Assembly: GCA_019237435.1 (NCBI GenBank)
Contig: JAFAHB010000022.1
Location: 1-5,802, forward strand
Length of the DNA: 5,802 nt
Direction of reading: 5' to 3'
From: Vulcanimicrobiota bacterium
GTDB lineage: Bacteria; Vulcanimicrobiota; Vulcanimicrobiia; Vulcanimicrobiales; Vulcanimicrobiaceae
Each line of letters begins with the position of its first letter. Positions within the stretch are counted from its first letter, which is position 1. The position numbers were made by a program, and so were the translations under genes. Positions 1 through 5,589 of this stretch are shown here, piece by piece. The notes under the pieces are model-generated. The model was given only the letters and a program-made list of their open reading frames with translations, searched no databases and was not told where the DNA came from.

Positions 1-200
1 GGGGAATCCGCCATCGCCGGGGATCTGGCGCTGCTGGAATCCCTCGTCGTCCCATTCCTCCTTGGGGCGGGTCAGCGGCCCGTCGCAGATCTGGGCATAG
101 CCTATCAGCTTGGGGTCGATGGCGCGGAGTGCGTCCGGCGTGTCGCCGGTGCGGGTCAGGTGGAGGATATCGACCGTGATGCCGGCATTGGCCGCGCCCG
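1..200 (-). other. Sugar phosphate isomerase/epimerase-like (xylose isomerase-type TIM barrel) C-terminal segment fused in frame to lysC
   Basis: The leftmost ~200 bases continue the lysC reading frame but do not look like aspartokinase. The translation has VDILHLTRTGDTP, then IGYAQICDGPL, then RQIPGDGGFP at the edge. This order, D-x-x-H followed by R-x-G-x-P, Y-x-Q-x-CD and R-x-x-PG-x-G, is what I recall for xylose isomerase-like TIM-barrel proteins (IolE and sugar phosphate isomerase/epimerase group). In those proteins the Asp and His of D-x-x-H and the later Asp bind the metal. The segment would be the C-terminal third of such a protein. The join lies between about 178 and 220, in a GC-rich stretch coding for Ala, Gly and Val that would fit either family. 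A chimeric assembly at a contig end is the simplest explanation; a real rearrangement is possible. Family recognition is from memory of motifs, without an alignment. Confidence 0.65.
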
Positions 201-513
201 CGCCGGCGACGAGCGCGACGGCGTCCACGCCGAGCGCGCAGAGACCGTCGGCAAAGACGGCGGCGGACACGAGCTCCCCGGCGGCAAGGAGAAGATCGGC
301 GTTGGTATTGCCGCTGCGACCGCCGATCAGTTCCAAGAGCGTATCGGTGGCATACGCTTCGGGAGAGCGGCCCATTGCGGACACGACCGCGACGGTTGCA
401 AAGCCGGCGTCGCGCGCGTCGCGGACGCGGTTATAGGCGATCGCCCGCTGCTCGCTCGTCGCAACCGACGTGCCGCCGAACTTGAGCACCGCAACGTTGC
501 GCGTCGTCCTCAA
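1..513 (-). CDS. lysC: Aspartokinase N-terminal part (partial, off left edge), with an anomalous non-aspartokinase tail
   Basis: Aspartokinase phosphorylates L-aspartate with ATP, the first cytoplasmic step of the lysine/threonine/methionine pathway. Read from TTG at 513, residues 11-17 are KFGGTSV, the family's nucleotide-binding signature. VVSAMG follows at 43-48 and a DLLLAAGE-type segment at 73-80, both in the expected order. The TTG overlaps the asd stop codon (TTGA), with GAGGA 11 bases upstream; an in-frame GTG at 489 is the alternative start. After GVDAVAL (residues 95-101) the expected TGxQAGI and the rest of the kinase fold are absent. Residues from about 112 to the edge instead resemble a sugar phosphate isomerase (separate entry). 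No ACT domain, and no later catalytic motif, is present. The aspartokinase identity of the first 100 residues is firm, and the asd/dapB context supports it. The complete product cannot be inferred, because the frame is still open at position 1. Confidence 0.85.
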   Translation of the reverse strand, partial: MRTTRNVAVLKFGGTSVATSEQRAIAYNRVRDARDAGFATVAVVSAMGRSPEAYATDTLLELIGGRSGNTNADLLLAAGELVSAAVFADGLCALGVDAVALVAGAGAANAGITVDILHLTRTGDTPDALRAIDPKLIGYAQICDGPLTRPKEEWDDEGFQQRQIPGDGGFP

Positions 514-1523
514 CGCGCGACGTATCCTCGTTGCAGCAGGAGCTCCAAAATCTCGACCGCGTTCGTCGCAGCCCCTTTACGCAGCTGGTCGCCGACGCAC
601 CACAACGCAAAGTCTCGACCTTTGTCACCCCGAGCGGAGTCGAGGGGCGCGCGGAGCCGTGCGACGTGTACGCCGTCGGTTCCCTCGACGTCACGCGGTG
701 TGACGATACCTTCGCGATGGAAGACGACACCGGGTGCGGCTTCGAATGCGGCGGCGAGCTCCGCCACGCTGGTCGGGCGCTGCGTTTCGACGAAGATTGC
801 CTCGCTATGCGCGGTTCGCACCGGAACTCGAACCGCCGTGGCGCTGACTAGCAGGTCCGGCAGTTCCAGCATCTTGCGCGTCTCGTCGCCAATTTTGCGT
901 TCTTCGCTGCTCCATCCGGACGCATCGAATCCGCCGACTTGCGGCACGACGTTACGCGCGAGGCGACTGGGAAACGCGACGGGATCGGGCTCCGGATCGC
1001 CGGACGCGGCCGCGCGCTCGCCGGCCATGAGCTCTTGGAGGCCTTGCCGGCCCGCGCCGCTAGCCGCTTGGTACGTCGCTACGTGCACGCGACGTAAGCC
1101 GGCAGCGTCGCGGATCGGCCGCAACGCGCTACACAGAATTATCGCGCTGCAATTCGCGACGGAAAAGAGGCGATGCTCCGCGCGAATCGCGCCTGCATTG
1201 ACCTCGGGCACGACGAGCGGGACGTCGCTGCGCATCCGAAAGGTCGCACTGTTGTCGATGACGACCGAACCGCCCGCAACGAGCTCCGGCGCGTACCGAT
1301 CGCTGGCATCCTCGCCGCCCGCAAAGAAAACGACGTCGAAACCGCGCAGCGCTTCCTCCGATGCAGGCTCCACGTCGACGGCATCGCCACGAAATCGAGC
1401 GCCGGCGGCTCGGGCACGCGAAGCGAACGCGCGCAGCGACGCGATCGGCACGTTACGCTCCTCGAGAACGCGCAAAATCGTCTCGCCAACCGCACCCGTG
1501 GCTCCGACTACGGCGACGTTCAC
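510..1523 (-). CDS. asd: Aspartate-semialdehyde dehydrogenase
   Basis: This enzyme reduces 4-aspartyl phosphate to L-aspartate 4-semialdehyde with NADPH, the branch-point step toward diaminopimelate/lysine, threonine and methionine. The 337-residue length is normal. The N-terminal Rossmann motif GATGAVG is at residues 7-13 and the phosphate-binding NSATFRM at 91-97. The catalytic Cys is C125 in ANCSAI, with Q152 in the YQAASGAG motif. R232 and H239 lie in RVPVRTAHSEA with the Arg-to-His spacing known from E. coli Asd. DQLRKGAATNAVEI (312-325) is the conserved C-terminal helix. The start is GTG, overlapping the dapB stop (GTGA), with GGAAG nine bases upstream; translation is probably coupled to dapB. 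Residues about 292-303 (PLDSARGDKG) form an apparent extra loop encoded by a dispersed repeat at 618-650 (separate entry). All catalytic residues are intact, so the enzyme is expected to be functional. Confidence 0.97.
   Translation of the reverse strand: MNVAVVGATGAVGETILRVLEERNVPIASLRAFASRARAAGARFRGDAVDVEPASEEALRGFDVVFFAGGEDASDRYAPELVAGGSVVIDNSATFRMRSDVPLVVPEVNAGAIRAEHRLFSVANCSAIILCSALRPIRDAAGLRRVHVATYQAASGAGRQGLQELMAGERAAASGDPEPDPVAFPSRLARNVVPQVGGFDASGWSSEERKIGDETRKMLELPDLLVSATAVRVPVRTAHSEAIFVETQRPTSVAELAAAFEAAPGVVFHREGIVTPRDVEGTDGVHVARLRAPLDSARGDKGRDFALWCVGDQLRKGAATNAVEILELLLQRGYVAR
618..650. repeat. Dispersed palindrome-type repeat unit inside asd
   Basis: The plus strand reads TTTGTCACCCCGAGCGGAG then TCGAGGGGCGC. 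The core CCCCGAGCGGAGTCGAGGGG (628-647) forms an imperfect hairpin: CCCCGA pairs with TCG-a-GGG around one bulged A. I recall near-identical sequences as short interspersed repeats in many bacterial genomes, usually between genes, where spurious translations give CHPERS-like peptides. Here the copy lies within asd and is translated in frame on the minus strand as APLDSARGDKG. Only one copy is in this window, so its repeat status rests on recognition of the motif. Confidence 0.6.
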
Positions 1524-2242
1524 AGCGATGCGCTTCCGGCGGTCAGGTCGTCGAGAATCGAATCGAGGCCGACCGAGAGGCCGCGGCGATGCACGACTGA
1601 TCGAACCGCCGCAAGCATCCCGGCGACGAATGATTCACGCGCGAACGAATCGTGGCGAATCGTGAGCAGCTCGCCCGGTCGGCCGAAGATTACCTCGTGA
1701 TGCGCGAGCAGCCCAGCGAGCCTCACGCTGTGAATAGGAGGTGTTCTTCCGGCAACCCCCCCAACGCGCTCCGCCGTCTCGCGCGCCGTTCCGGACGGCT
1801 TGTCTTTCTTACCGGCATGATGGAGCTCTATGATTTCTGCCTCCGGAAAAAATCGCGCGGCTCGTTGTGCAAACTGCATCATCAGCGTTGCGCCCAGCGA
1901 AAAGTTAGGCACAATCAATGCGCCCACGCCTTGCCTGCTCGCAATCGCGCCCAGCGCAGCTCTTTGCTCATCGCTCCAGCCGCTCGCGCCAACTACCGTC
2001 GGGAGTCCGTGTGTGACGGCAGCGACGGAGATTTCGAAGCTGCCAGGCTGGGTCGTCAGATCGAGCATGACGTTCGGATCCCTCGCCAGCGCGGCTTCGA
2101 GCGAGTCGAAGATCTGCCGTTGCGGATCGATGGTCCGTGCGAGTCCGCAGCAATACTCGCCGCTTTGCTTCAGCGCTTCTCGCGCTACGGTGCCCATGCG
2201 CCCATGAGCGCCGGCAACCAGAACTCTTACGTTTGGAGCCAT
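1520..2242 (-). CDS. dapB: 4-hydroxy-tetrahydrodipicolinate reductase
   Basis: DapB reduces hydroxy-tetrahydrodipicolinate, the DapA product, to tetrahydrodipicolinate with NAD(P)H on the way to meso-diaminopimelate and lysine. Numbered from the ATG at 2242 (240 residues), the nucleotide-binding GAHGRMG is at 11-17. GASGWSDEQ (85-93) and VPNFSLGATLMM (111-122) match the usual GTTG and APNFS blocks. ELHHAGKKDKPSGTA (139-153) holds the catalytic His141 and Lys145 and the substrate-binding PSGT. A C-terminal block with HHEVIFG, GELLTIRH and ARESF (181-205) is also typical. It is shorter than the E. coli enzyme (273 residues) but close to other compact DapB proteins. ATG 2242 is preferred over the in-frame GTG at 2248, because GAGG ends five bases before the ATG but abuts the GTG. 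The gene starts 26 bases after the pcrA stop and overlaps asd by four bases, so it probably shares one transcript with them. Confidence 0.96.
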   Translation of the reverse strand: MAPNVRVLVAGAHGRMGTVAREALKQSGEYCCGLARTIDPQRQIFDSLEAALARDPNVMLDLTTQPGSFEISVAAVTHGLPTVVGASGWSDEQRAALGAIASRQGVGALIVPNFSLGATLMMQFAQRAARFFPEAEIIELHHAGKKDKPSGTARETAERVGGVAGRTPPIHSVRLAGLLAHHEVIFGRPGELLTIRHDSFARESFVAGMLAAVRSVVHRRGLSVGLDSILDDLTAGSASL

Positions 2243-2247
2243 GCTCA

Positions 2248-2258
2248 CCTCGCCGAGG
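2248..2258 (-). promoter_or_regulatory. dapB ribosome binding site within a small hairpin
   Basis: On the minus strand the 26-base pcrA-dapB gap contains CCTC-GGC-GAGG. The GAGG is the Shine-Dalgarno element placed five bases before ATG 2242, and the preceding CCTC can pair with it in a 4-bp GC-rich stem with a 3-base loop. Ribosomes finishing pcrA at 2269 would reach this point and could open it, which would couple the two genes. The site placement is clear. The hairpin's regulatory role is inference, and a 4-bp stem is weak evidence. Confidence 0.45.
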
Positions 2259-2268
2259 AGGAGGCCTA

Positions 2269-4431
2269 CTAAATCTTCTCGAGCGGCGCGTACTTGAGCA
2301 TGAGCATCTTCTGCCCAACGTTCGGAAAGTCGATCGTCACGAGTCCGTCGCCGCCCGCGCCGACGATGTTTTCGATTTTGCCTTCACCCCACTTCGGATG
2401 ACGCACGCGGTCGCCCGGCACCAATCCGAGATGAACGCCGGCACCTGCAGATTCGTGAATCGCCACCTCGCGCCAGCGGCCGCCGGCCGGGCGTGGAAGC
2501 GGTACGCTGTCGCTCTCGAGAAGTTCGAGCCCGGGGATCTCTTCGATGAAGCGCGATTTCGGATACGCATAGGTATTACCGAACAATGCTCGGCGCGCCG
2601 CGTACGTGAGGAAGAGCCGGTCGATTGCGCGCGTGATTCCCACGTAGGCCAGCCGTCGCTCCTCTTCGAGCTCCGCCGGCTCCGTCAGCGTCCGGCTATG
2701 GGGAAAGACTCCTTCTTCCAATCCAGTCAAAAAGACGCTTGAGAACTCGAGCCCCTTGGCGCTGTGCAGCGTCATCAGCGTCACGTAGGACGCATCCTCT
2801 TCCAGCGTATCGAGGTCGCTGACGAGCGCGATGTTCGCGAGGAAGCCGGCGAGTGTCGGTTGCTCATCCGAAGCTTCGTACTCGCGCGCCACGCCCACGA
2901 GTTCGGAAAGATTTTCGAGGCGCGCACGCGCGTCGTGCGTATCTTCGCTCTGCAGCTCGCGCACGTATCCGGAGCGCTCCATGACCGCGACGAGCAAATC
3001 GGCAACGCCAGCGCTTTCGGCAAACTTTCGAAGCTCGCCCACCAGCTCGGCAAAACGTTCGAGCTCCTTGAGCTTCTTTGGAACCGCCGAGCGCAAGAGA
3101 TCGCTGTTGAAAACCGCTTCGCCCACCGAGAGCCGCGACGCATTTGCCGCATGTACCAGCGCGGCAAGTGTTTGCTGCCCGATGCCGCGACGCGGCACGT
3201 TGACGATTCGCTTGAAGGCGATCGCGTCCGATGGATTGACGATATAGCGCAGATAGGCAACGATGTCTTTGATTTCAGTGCGAGCGTAAAATCCAACGCC
3301 GCCGACGACCCGGTACGGAATGCCCTCGGCAAGCAGCGCCTCTTCGAAAACACGCGACTGCGCGTTGGTGCGATAGAGCACCACGAAATCCCGGTATGCC
3401 GCGCCGTCGCGAACCATCGACTTGATCTTCTCGACGACGTAGCGCCCTTCGTCACGCTCGGTTGCGGCGGGATAGAGGCTTATCGGCTCGCCCTCGCCGC
3501 GGCCGGTGAAGAGCCGCTTGGGGGACCGAGCTTTGTTGTTTGCTACCAGGCTGTTCGCGGCGTCCAAAATACGCGCCGTACTGCGATAGTTTTCCTCCAG
3601 CGTGAAGGTCTTGGCCCCCGGAAAGTCTTGCTCGAAGCGCAAGATCATCCGGTAATCGCTTCCGCGCCACGAATAGATCGACTGGTCGTCATCGCCGACG
3701 ACCGTGATATTGCCGTGATAACCCGCCAGCAACGCGACGAGGCGATATTGCGCCGCGTTGACGTCTTGATATTCGTCGACTAGGACGTATTCGAACCGCC
3801 CCTGATATTTCTCCCGGGTTTGCTTATCGCGCTCGAGCAAGTCGATCGTGCGAACGATCAAGTCGTCGAAATCGAGCGAATTGGATTCTGCCAGGCGGCG
3901 CTGATATTCGGCGTAAACGTTGGCGATGCGTTCGCCGGCGAACGACGTTTGGGCCTGCACGTATTGCTCCGGCCAAATGAGCGCGTTCTTGGCTTTGTCG
4001 ATTTCGGCAAGGCATGCGCCGGCTGAGAGATGGCGCTCGTCGTAATCGAGATCGTCGAGGATTTCCTTGACGAGCTGCCGCTGATCCGATTCGTCGATCA
4101 CGGCAAAGGTGCGACCGATTCCTATTCGCGTGCCGTCGCGGCGCAAAATCCGCACGCAGATCGCGTGAAAGGTTCCGACCCAGAGGTCGCGCGCCACGCT
4201 GCCAACCATCGCCTGCAGTCTGCTCTTCATCTCGCCCGCAGCTTTGTTGGTAAACGTCACTGCGAGAATGCGTTCCGGAGCGACGCGCAGCCCGCCGAGC
4301 AGATAGGCGATGCGATGCGTCAAGACGCGCGTCTTACCGCTTCCGGCCCCGGCGAAGATCAACACCGCACCATCGGTCTGCCGAACGGCGGCTAACTGCG
4401 CGTCGTTGAGAATTTCCGTTTCCAGGAGCAT
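2269..4431 (-). CDS. pcrA: ATP-dependent DNA helicase, PcrA/UvrD family
   Basis: This is a superfamily 1A 3'-to-5' DNA helicase acting in nucleotide excision repair, clearing of replication/transcription conflicts and RecA-filament removal. The 720-residue protein shows every motif in order. The Q motif is LNDAQLAAV (8-16) and Walker A is GAGSGKT (28-34). Motif Ia is TFTNKAAGEM (59-68), and Walker B is DEYQDVN (219-225). Motif III is GDDDQSIYSWRG (246-257), motif IV ENYRS (280-284), motif V TLHSAKGLEF (554-563) and motif VI EERRLAYVGITRA (590-602). Residues 673-720 (GDRVRHPKWGEG, then FPNVGQKMLM, APLEKI) are the C-terminal Tudor-like domain that binds RNA polymerase in PcrA/UvrD; this, with the PKWGEG block, favours the name pcrA. 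The ATG at 4431 places the Q motif at the usual distance, though no strong Shine-Dalgarno precedes it. It is probably the first gene of a pcrA-dapB-asd-lysC transcript. No key residue is missing. Confidence 0.97.
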   Translation of the reverse strand: MLLETEILNDAQLAAVRQTDGAVLIFAGAGSGKTRVLTHRIAYLLGGLRVAPERILAVTFTNKAAGEMKSRLQAMVGSVARDLWVGTFHAICVRILRRDGTRIGIGRTFAVIDESDQRQLVKEILDDLDYDERHLSAGACLAEIDKAKNALIWPEQYVQAQTSFAGERIANVYAEYQRRLAESNSLDFDDLIVRTIDLLERDKQTREKYQGRFEYVLVDEYQDVNAAQYRLVALLAGYHGNITVVGDDDQSIYSWRGSDYRMILRFEQDFPGAKTFTLEENYRSTARILDAANSLVANNKARSPKRLFTGRGEGEPISLYPAATERDEGRYVVEKIKSMVRDGAAYRDFVVLYRTNAQSRVFEEALLAEGIPYRVVGGVGFYARTEIKDIVAYLRYIVNPSDAIAFKRIVNVPRRGIGQQTLAALVHAANASRLSVGEAVFNSDLLRSAVPKKLKELERFAELVGELRKFAESAGVADLLVAVMERSGYVRELQSEDTHDARARLENLSELVGVAREYEASDEQPTLAGFLANIALVSDLDTLEEDASYVTLMTLHSAKGLEFSSVFLTGLEEGVFPHSRTLTEPAELEEERRLAYVGITRAIDRLFLTYAARRALFGNTYAYPKSRFIEEIPGLELLESDSVPLPRPAGGRWREVAIHESAGAGVHLGLVPGDRVRHPKWGEGKIENIVGAGGDGLVTIDFPNVGQKMLMLKYAPLEKI

Positions 4432-4472
4432 TTGAAGCGATTCGCCGAAGGCTACGCGGTTGCCTGTTCTTC

Positions 4473-4499
4473 GCGCTATGCTCGTGCAGGCTTTGTCAA
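4473..4499 (-). promoter_or_regulatory. Possible sigma70-type promoter upstream of pcrA
   Basis: On the minus strand a perfect -35 consensus TTGACA lies at 4499-4494, in the 93-base gap before pcrA. The -10 side is poor: CATAGC follows after 13 bases and TAGCGC after 15, while the standard 17-base spacing falls on GCGCGA. It is the only promoter-like hexamer I see in a place that would serve pcrA and the DAP genes. The call rests mainly on the -35 match and the location. Confidence 0.3.
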
Positions 4500-4518
4500 G
4501 GGTGCGACGTTTCCCGCA

Positions 4519-4538
4519 GCGCGGTTAACGCACCGCGC
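4519..4538 (-). terminator. Stop-codon hairpin after the barrel-domain gene (terminator-like, no T-tract)
   Basis: The sequence GCGCGGT-GCGTTA-ACCGCGC forms a perfect 7-bp GC-rich stem with a 6-base loop. It spans the TAA stop codon (4527-4525) of the upstream gene. No run of T follows on the minus strand, so it does not meet the criteria of an intrinsic terminator. It could stabilise an mRNA end or simply be chance in GC-rich DNA. It separates the carbohydrate genes from the pcrA block. Confidence 0.3.
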
Positions 4539-5589
4539 GAAGCACCCGAGCCCGCCGCGACGCCATCGTATAGGAAGCGGAGAGTAACGCAAGCGTCGAT
4601 TCCGCACCCATATTCGCGTTGACCGCATCTTCAGCCAAGCCGTCGAAGCATCCACCGCCGCTCGCCATTGCGATTCCGCGCGAATTCTTTCCGTGATACC
4701 ATTCCAGCGCGATCTCGGCGGTCGCGACGTGGGCCGCGTCGCCGGTCAAATCGAAAGCGGCGAGCTCGGCGTCCACCATCGCGCACGCCTCGAGCGGCTG
4801 CTGAACGTAGCGCGCCCGAGGGCCGTCGCGGCTGTACCAGCCCTCGTTACCGATCGGCACGTGAATGCCGTTCTCGATCGTGACGCCTTCGTAGAATCGT
4901 AAGGCCGCAAGTCCCGCTTCGCCGAAGCGCGACACTCCCAGCGCCTGACCGGCTCGCATCAAAGCTTCCGGTAAACGGGCGTTGTCGTACGTCATGACCG
5001 GCTCGAACCATTGCCAGTTCTTGTCGGAGTTGGCAGTGTACGACGCGTGAATTTCTCCGCCGAGATACCGAAGCGCCGCCTCGTATTTCGGATCTTTGAG
5101 GGCGGTGTGGGCGTGAGCAAAGCCGAGCGCCGCGTACGCGCGCGATCGAATGTACTCCAACGATTCCAGCGTCGTCAACGAGCGATCCAGCAGCGTCGCG
5201 CAGACTCGCCGCCACGTCTGCGTCGGAGCGTTTGCGACGCCGTAGCCCAACGCCCAAACCGCGCGTCCGCAGCTGTCGTGCGTGCCGATCTCGTCAAGCC
5301 AGCGATGGTCGTAATCCATAAAGTTATGGAAACGTCCGTCGTCGAGTTGCGCGTGCTGCAAGAACGCAAGGTACGTGGAGGCAAAGCGATGGGCGAGCTT
5401 ATCGGAGGGTGCCAAGCGAAGGTATGAAAGCGCGACCATGAACGCGCGAGCCACGTCGTCGGTACAATATCCGAACTTGCGGTTTGGAACGTTTTCGAGC
5501 GCGTGCTGAAGGATGCCGACGTCGTCCGTCAGGACGGCTAGATGATCGAGCGGAGGCGCCGGCGGAAGTGTGCGAGTCTTAGGCAGAGC
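4525..5589 (-). CDS. Helical (alpha/alpha barrel-like) domain protein of a glycosyltransferase-linked family; start unresolved
   Basis: The open frame runs from just after an in-frame TGA (5592-5590) to TAA at 4525. The only ordinary start codon near the beginning is GTG at 5454 (309 residues). However, the codons before it read LDHLAVLTDDVGILQHA and VPNRKFGYCTDDVARAF, which are clearly protein-like and match the N-terminal signature I recall for this family, so the true coding region starts upstream. The only start-like triplet there is CTG 5586. Numbered from GTG 5454, further motifs are FHNFMDYDHRW (42-52), GTHDSCGRAVWALG (57-70), WFEPVMTYDNARLPEAL (149-165), RARYVQQPLEACAMVDAE (213-230) and a C-terminal GCFDGLAEDAVNANMGAEST (268-287). 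Repeated Trp/Gly-rich helical hairpins suggest an (alpha/alpha)6-type barrel, as in many sugar-acting proteins. I recall such domains joined to the C-terminus of GT4 glycosyltransferases; here one immediately precedes it in another frame. No signal peptide or membrane segment is seen. The specific activity is unknown. Confidence 0.75.
   Translation of the reverse strand, partial: ALPKTRTLPPAPPLDHLAVLTDDVGILQHALENVPNRKFGYCTDDVARAFMVALSYLRLAPSDKLAHRFASTYLAFLQHAQLDDGRFHNFMDYDHRWLDEIGTHDSCGRAVWALGYGVANAPTQTWRRVCATLLDRSLTTLESLEYIRSRAYAALGFAHAHTALKDPKYEAALRYLGGEIHASYTANSDKNWQWFEPVMTYDNARLPEALMRAGQALGVSRFGEAGLAALRFYEGVTIENGIHVPIGNEGWYSRDGPRARYVQQPLEACAMVDAELAAFDLTGDAAHVATAEIALEWYHGKNSRGIAMASGGGCFDGLAEDAVNANMGAESTLALLSASYTMASRRARVLRAVR

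Noticed and set aside
1..513. A genuine bifunctional aspartokinase-isomerase enzyme as a new system
   Set aside because: The kinase part stops before its substrate and nucleotide sites are complete, so a working bifunctional enzyme is not credible. An assembly chimera or disruption is simpler.
628..647. Palindromic repeat core as an intrinsic terminator or regulatory hairpin
   Set aside because: It lies inside an intact coding sequence with no T-tract, and asd continues well beyond it with conserved motifs.
160..1665. Long plus-strand open frame (501 codons) opposite lysC, asd and part of dapB
   Set aside because: It is antisense to three recognisable genes. Its composition is Arg/Ala/Ser-rich and low in complexity, with no motif, as expected from GC-rich codon use on the other strand.
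2137..2742. Plus-strand open frame of about 200 codons bridging dapB and the pcrA 3' end
   Set aside because: It overlaps the conserved N-terminus of DapB and the C-terminal domain of PcrA antisense and shows no motif of its own.
2764..3783. Plus-strand open frame of 339 codons within pcrA
   Set aside because: It is a shadow of the helicase gene. It has no recognisable motif, while the opposite strand carries helicase motifs throughout the same stretch.
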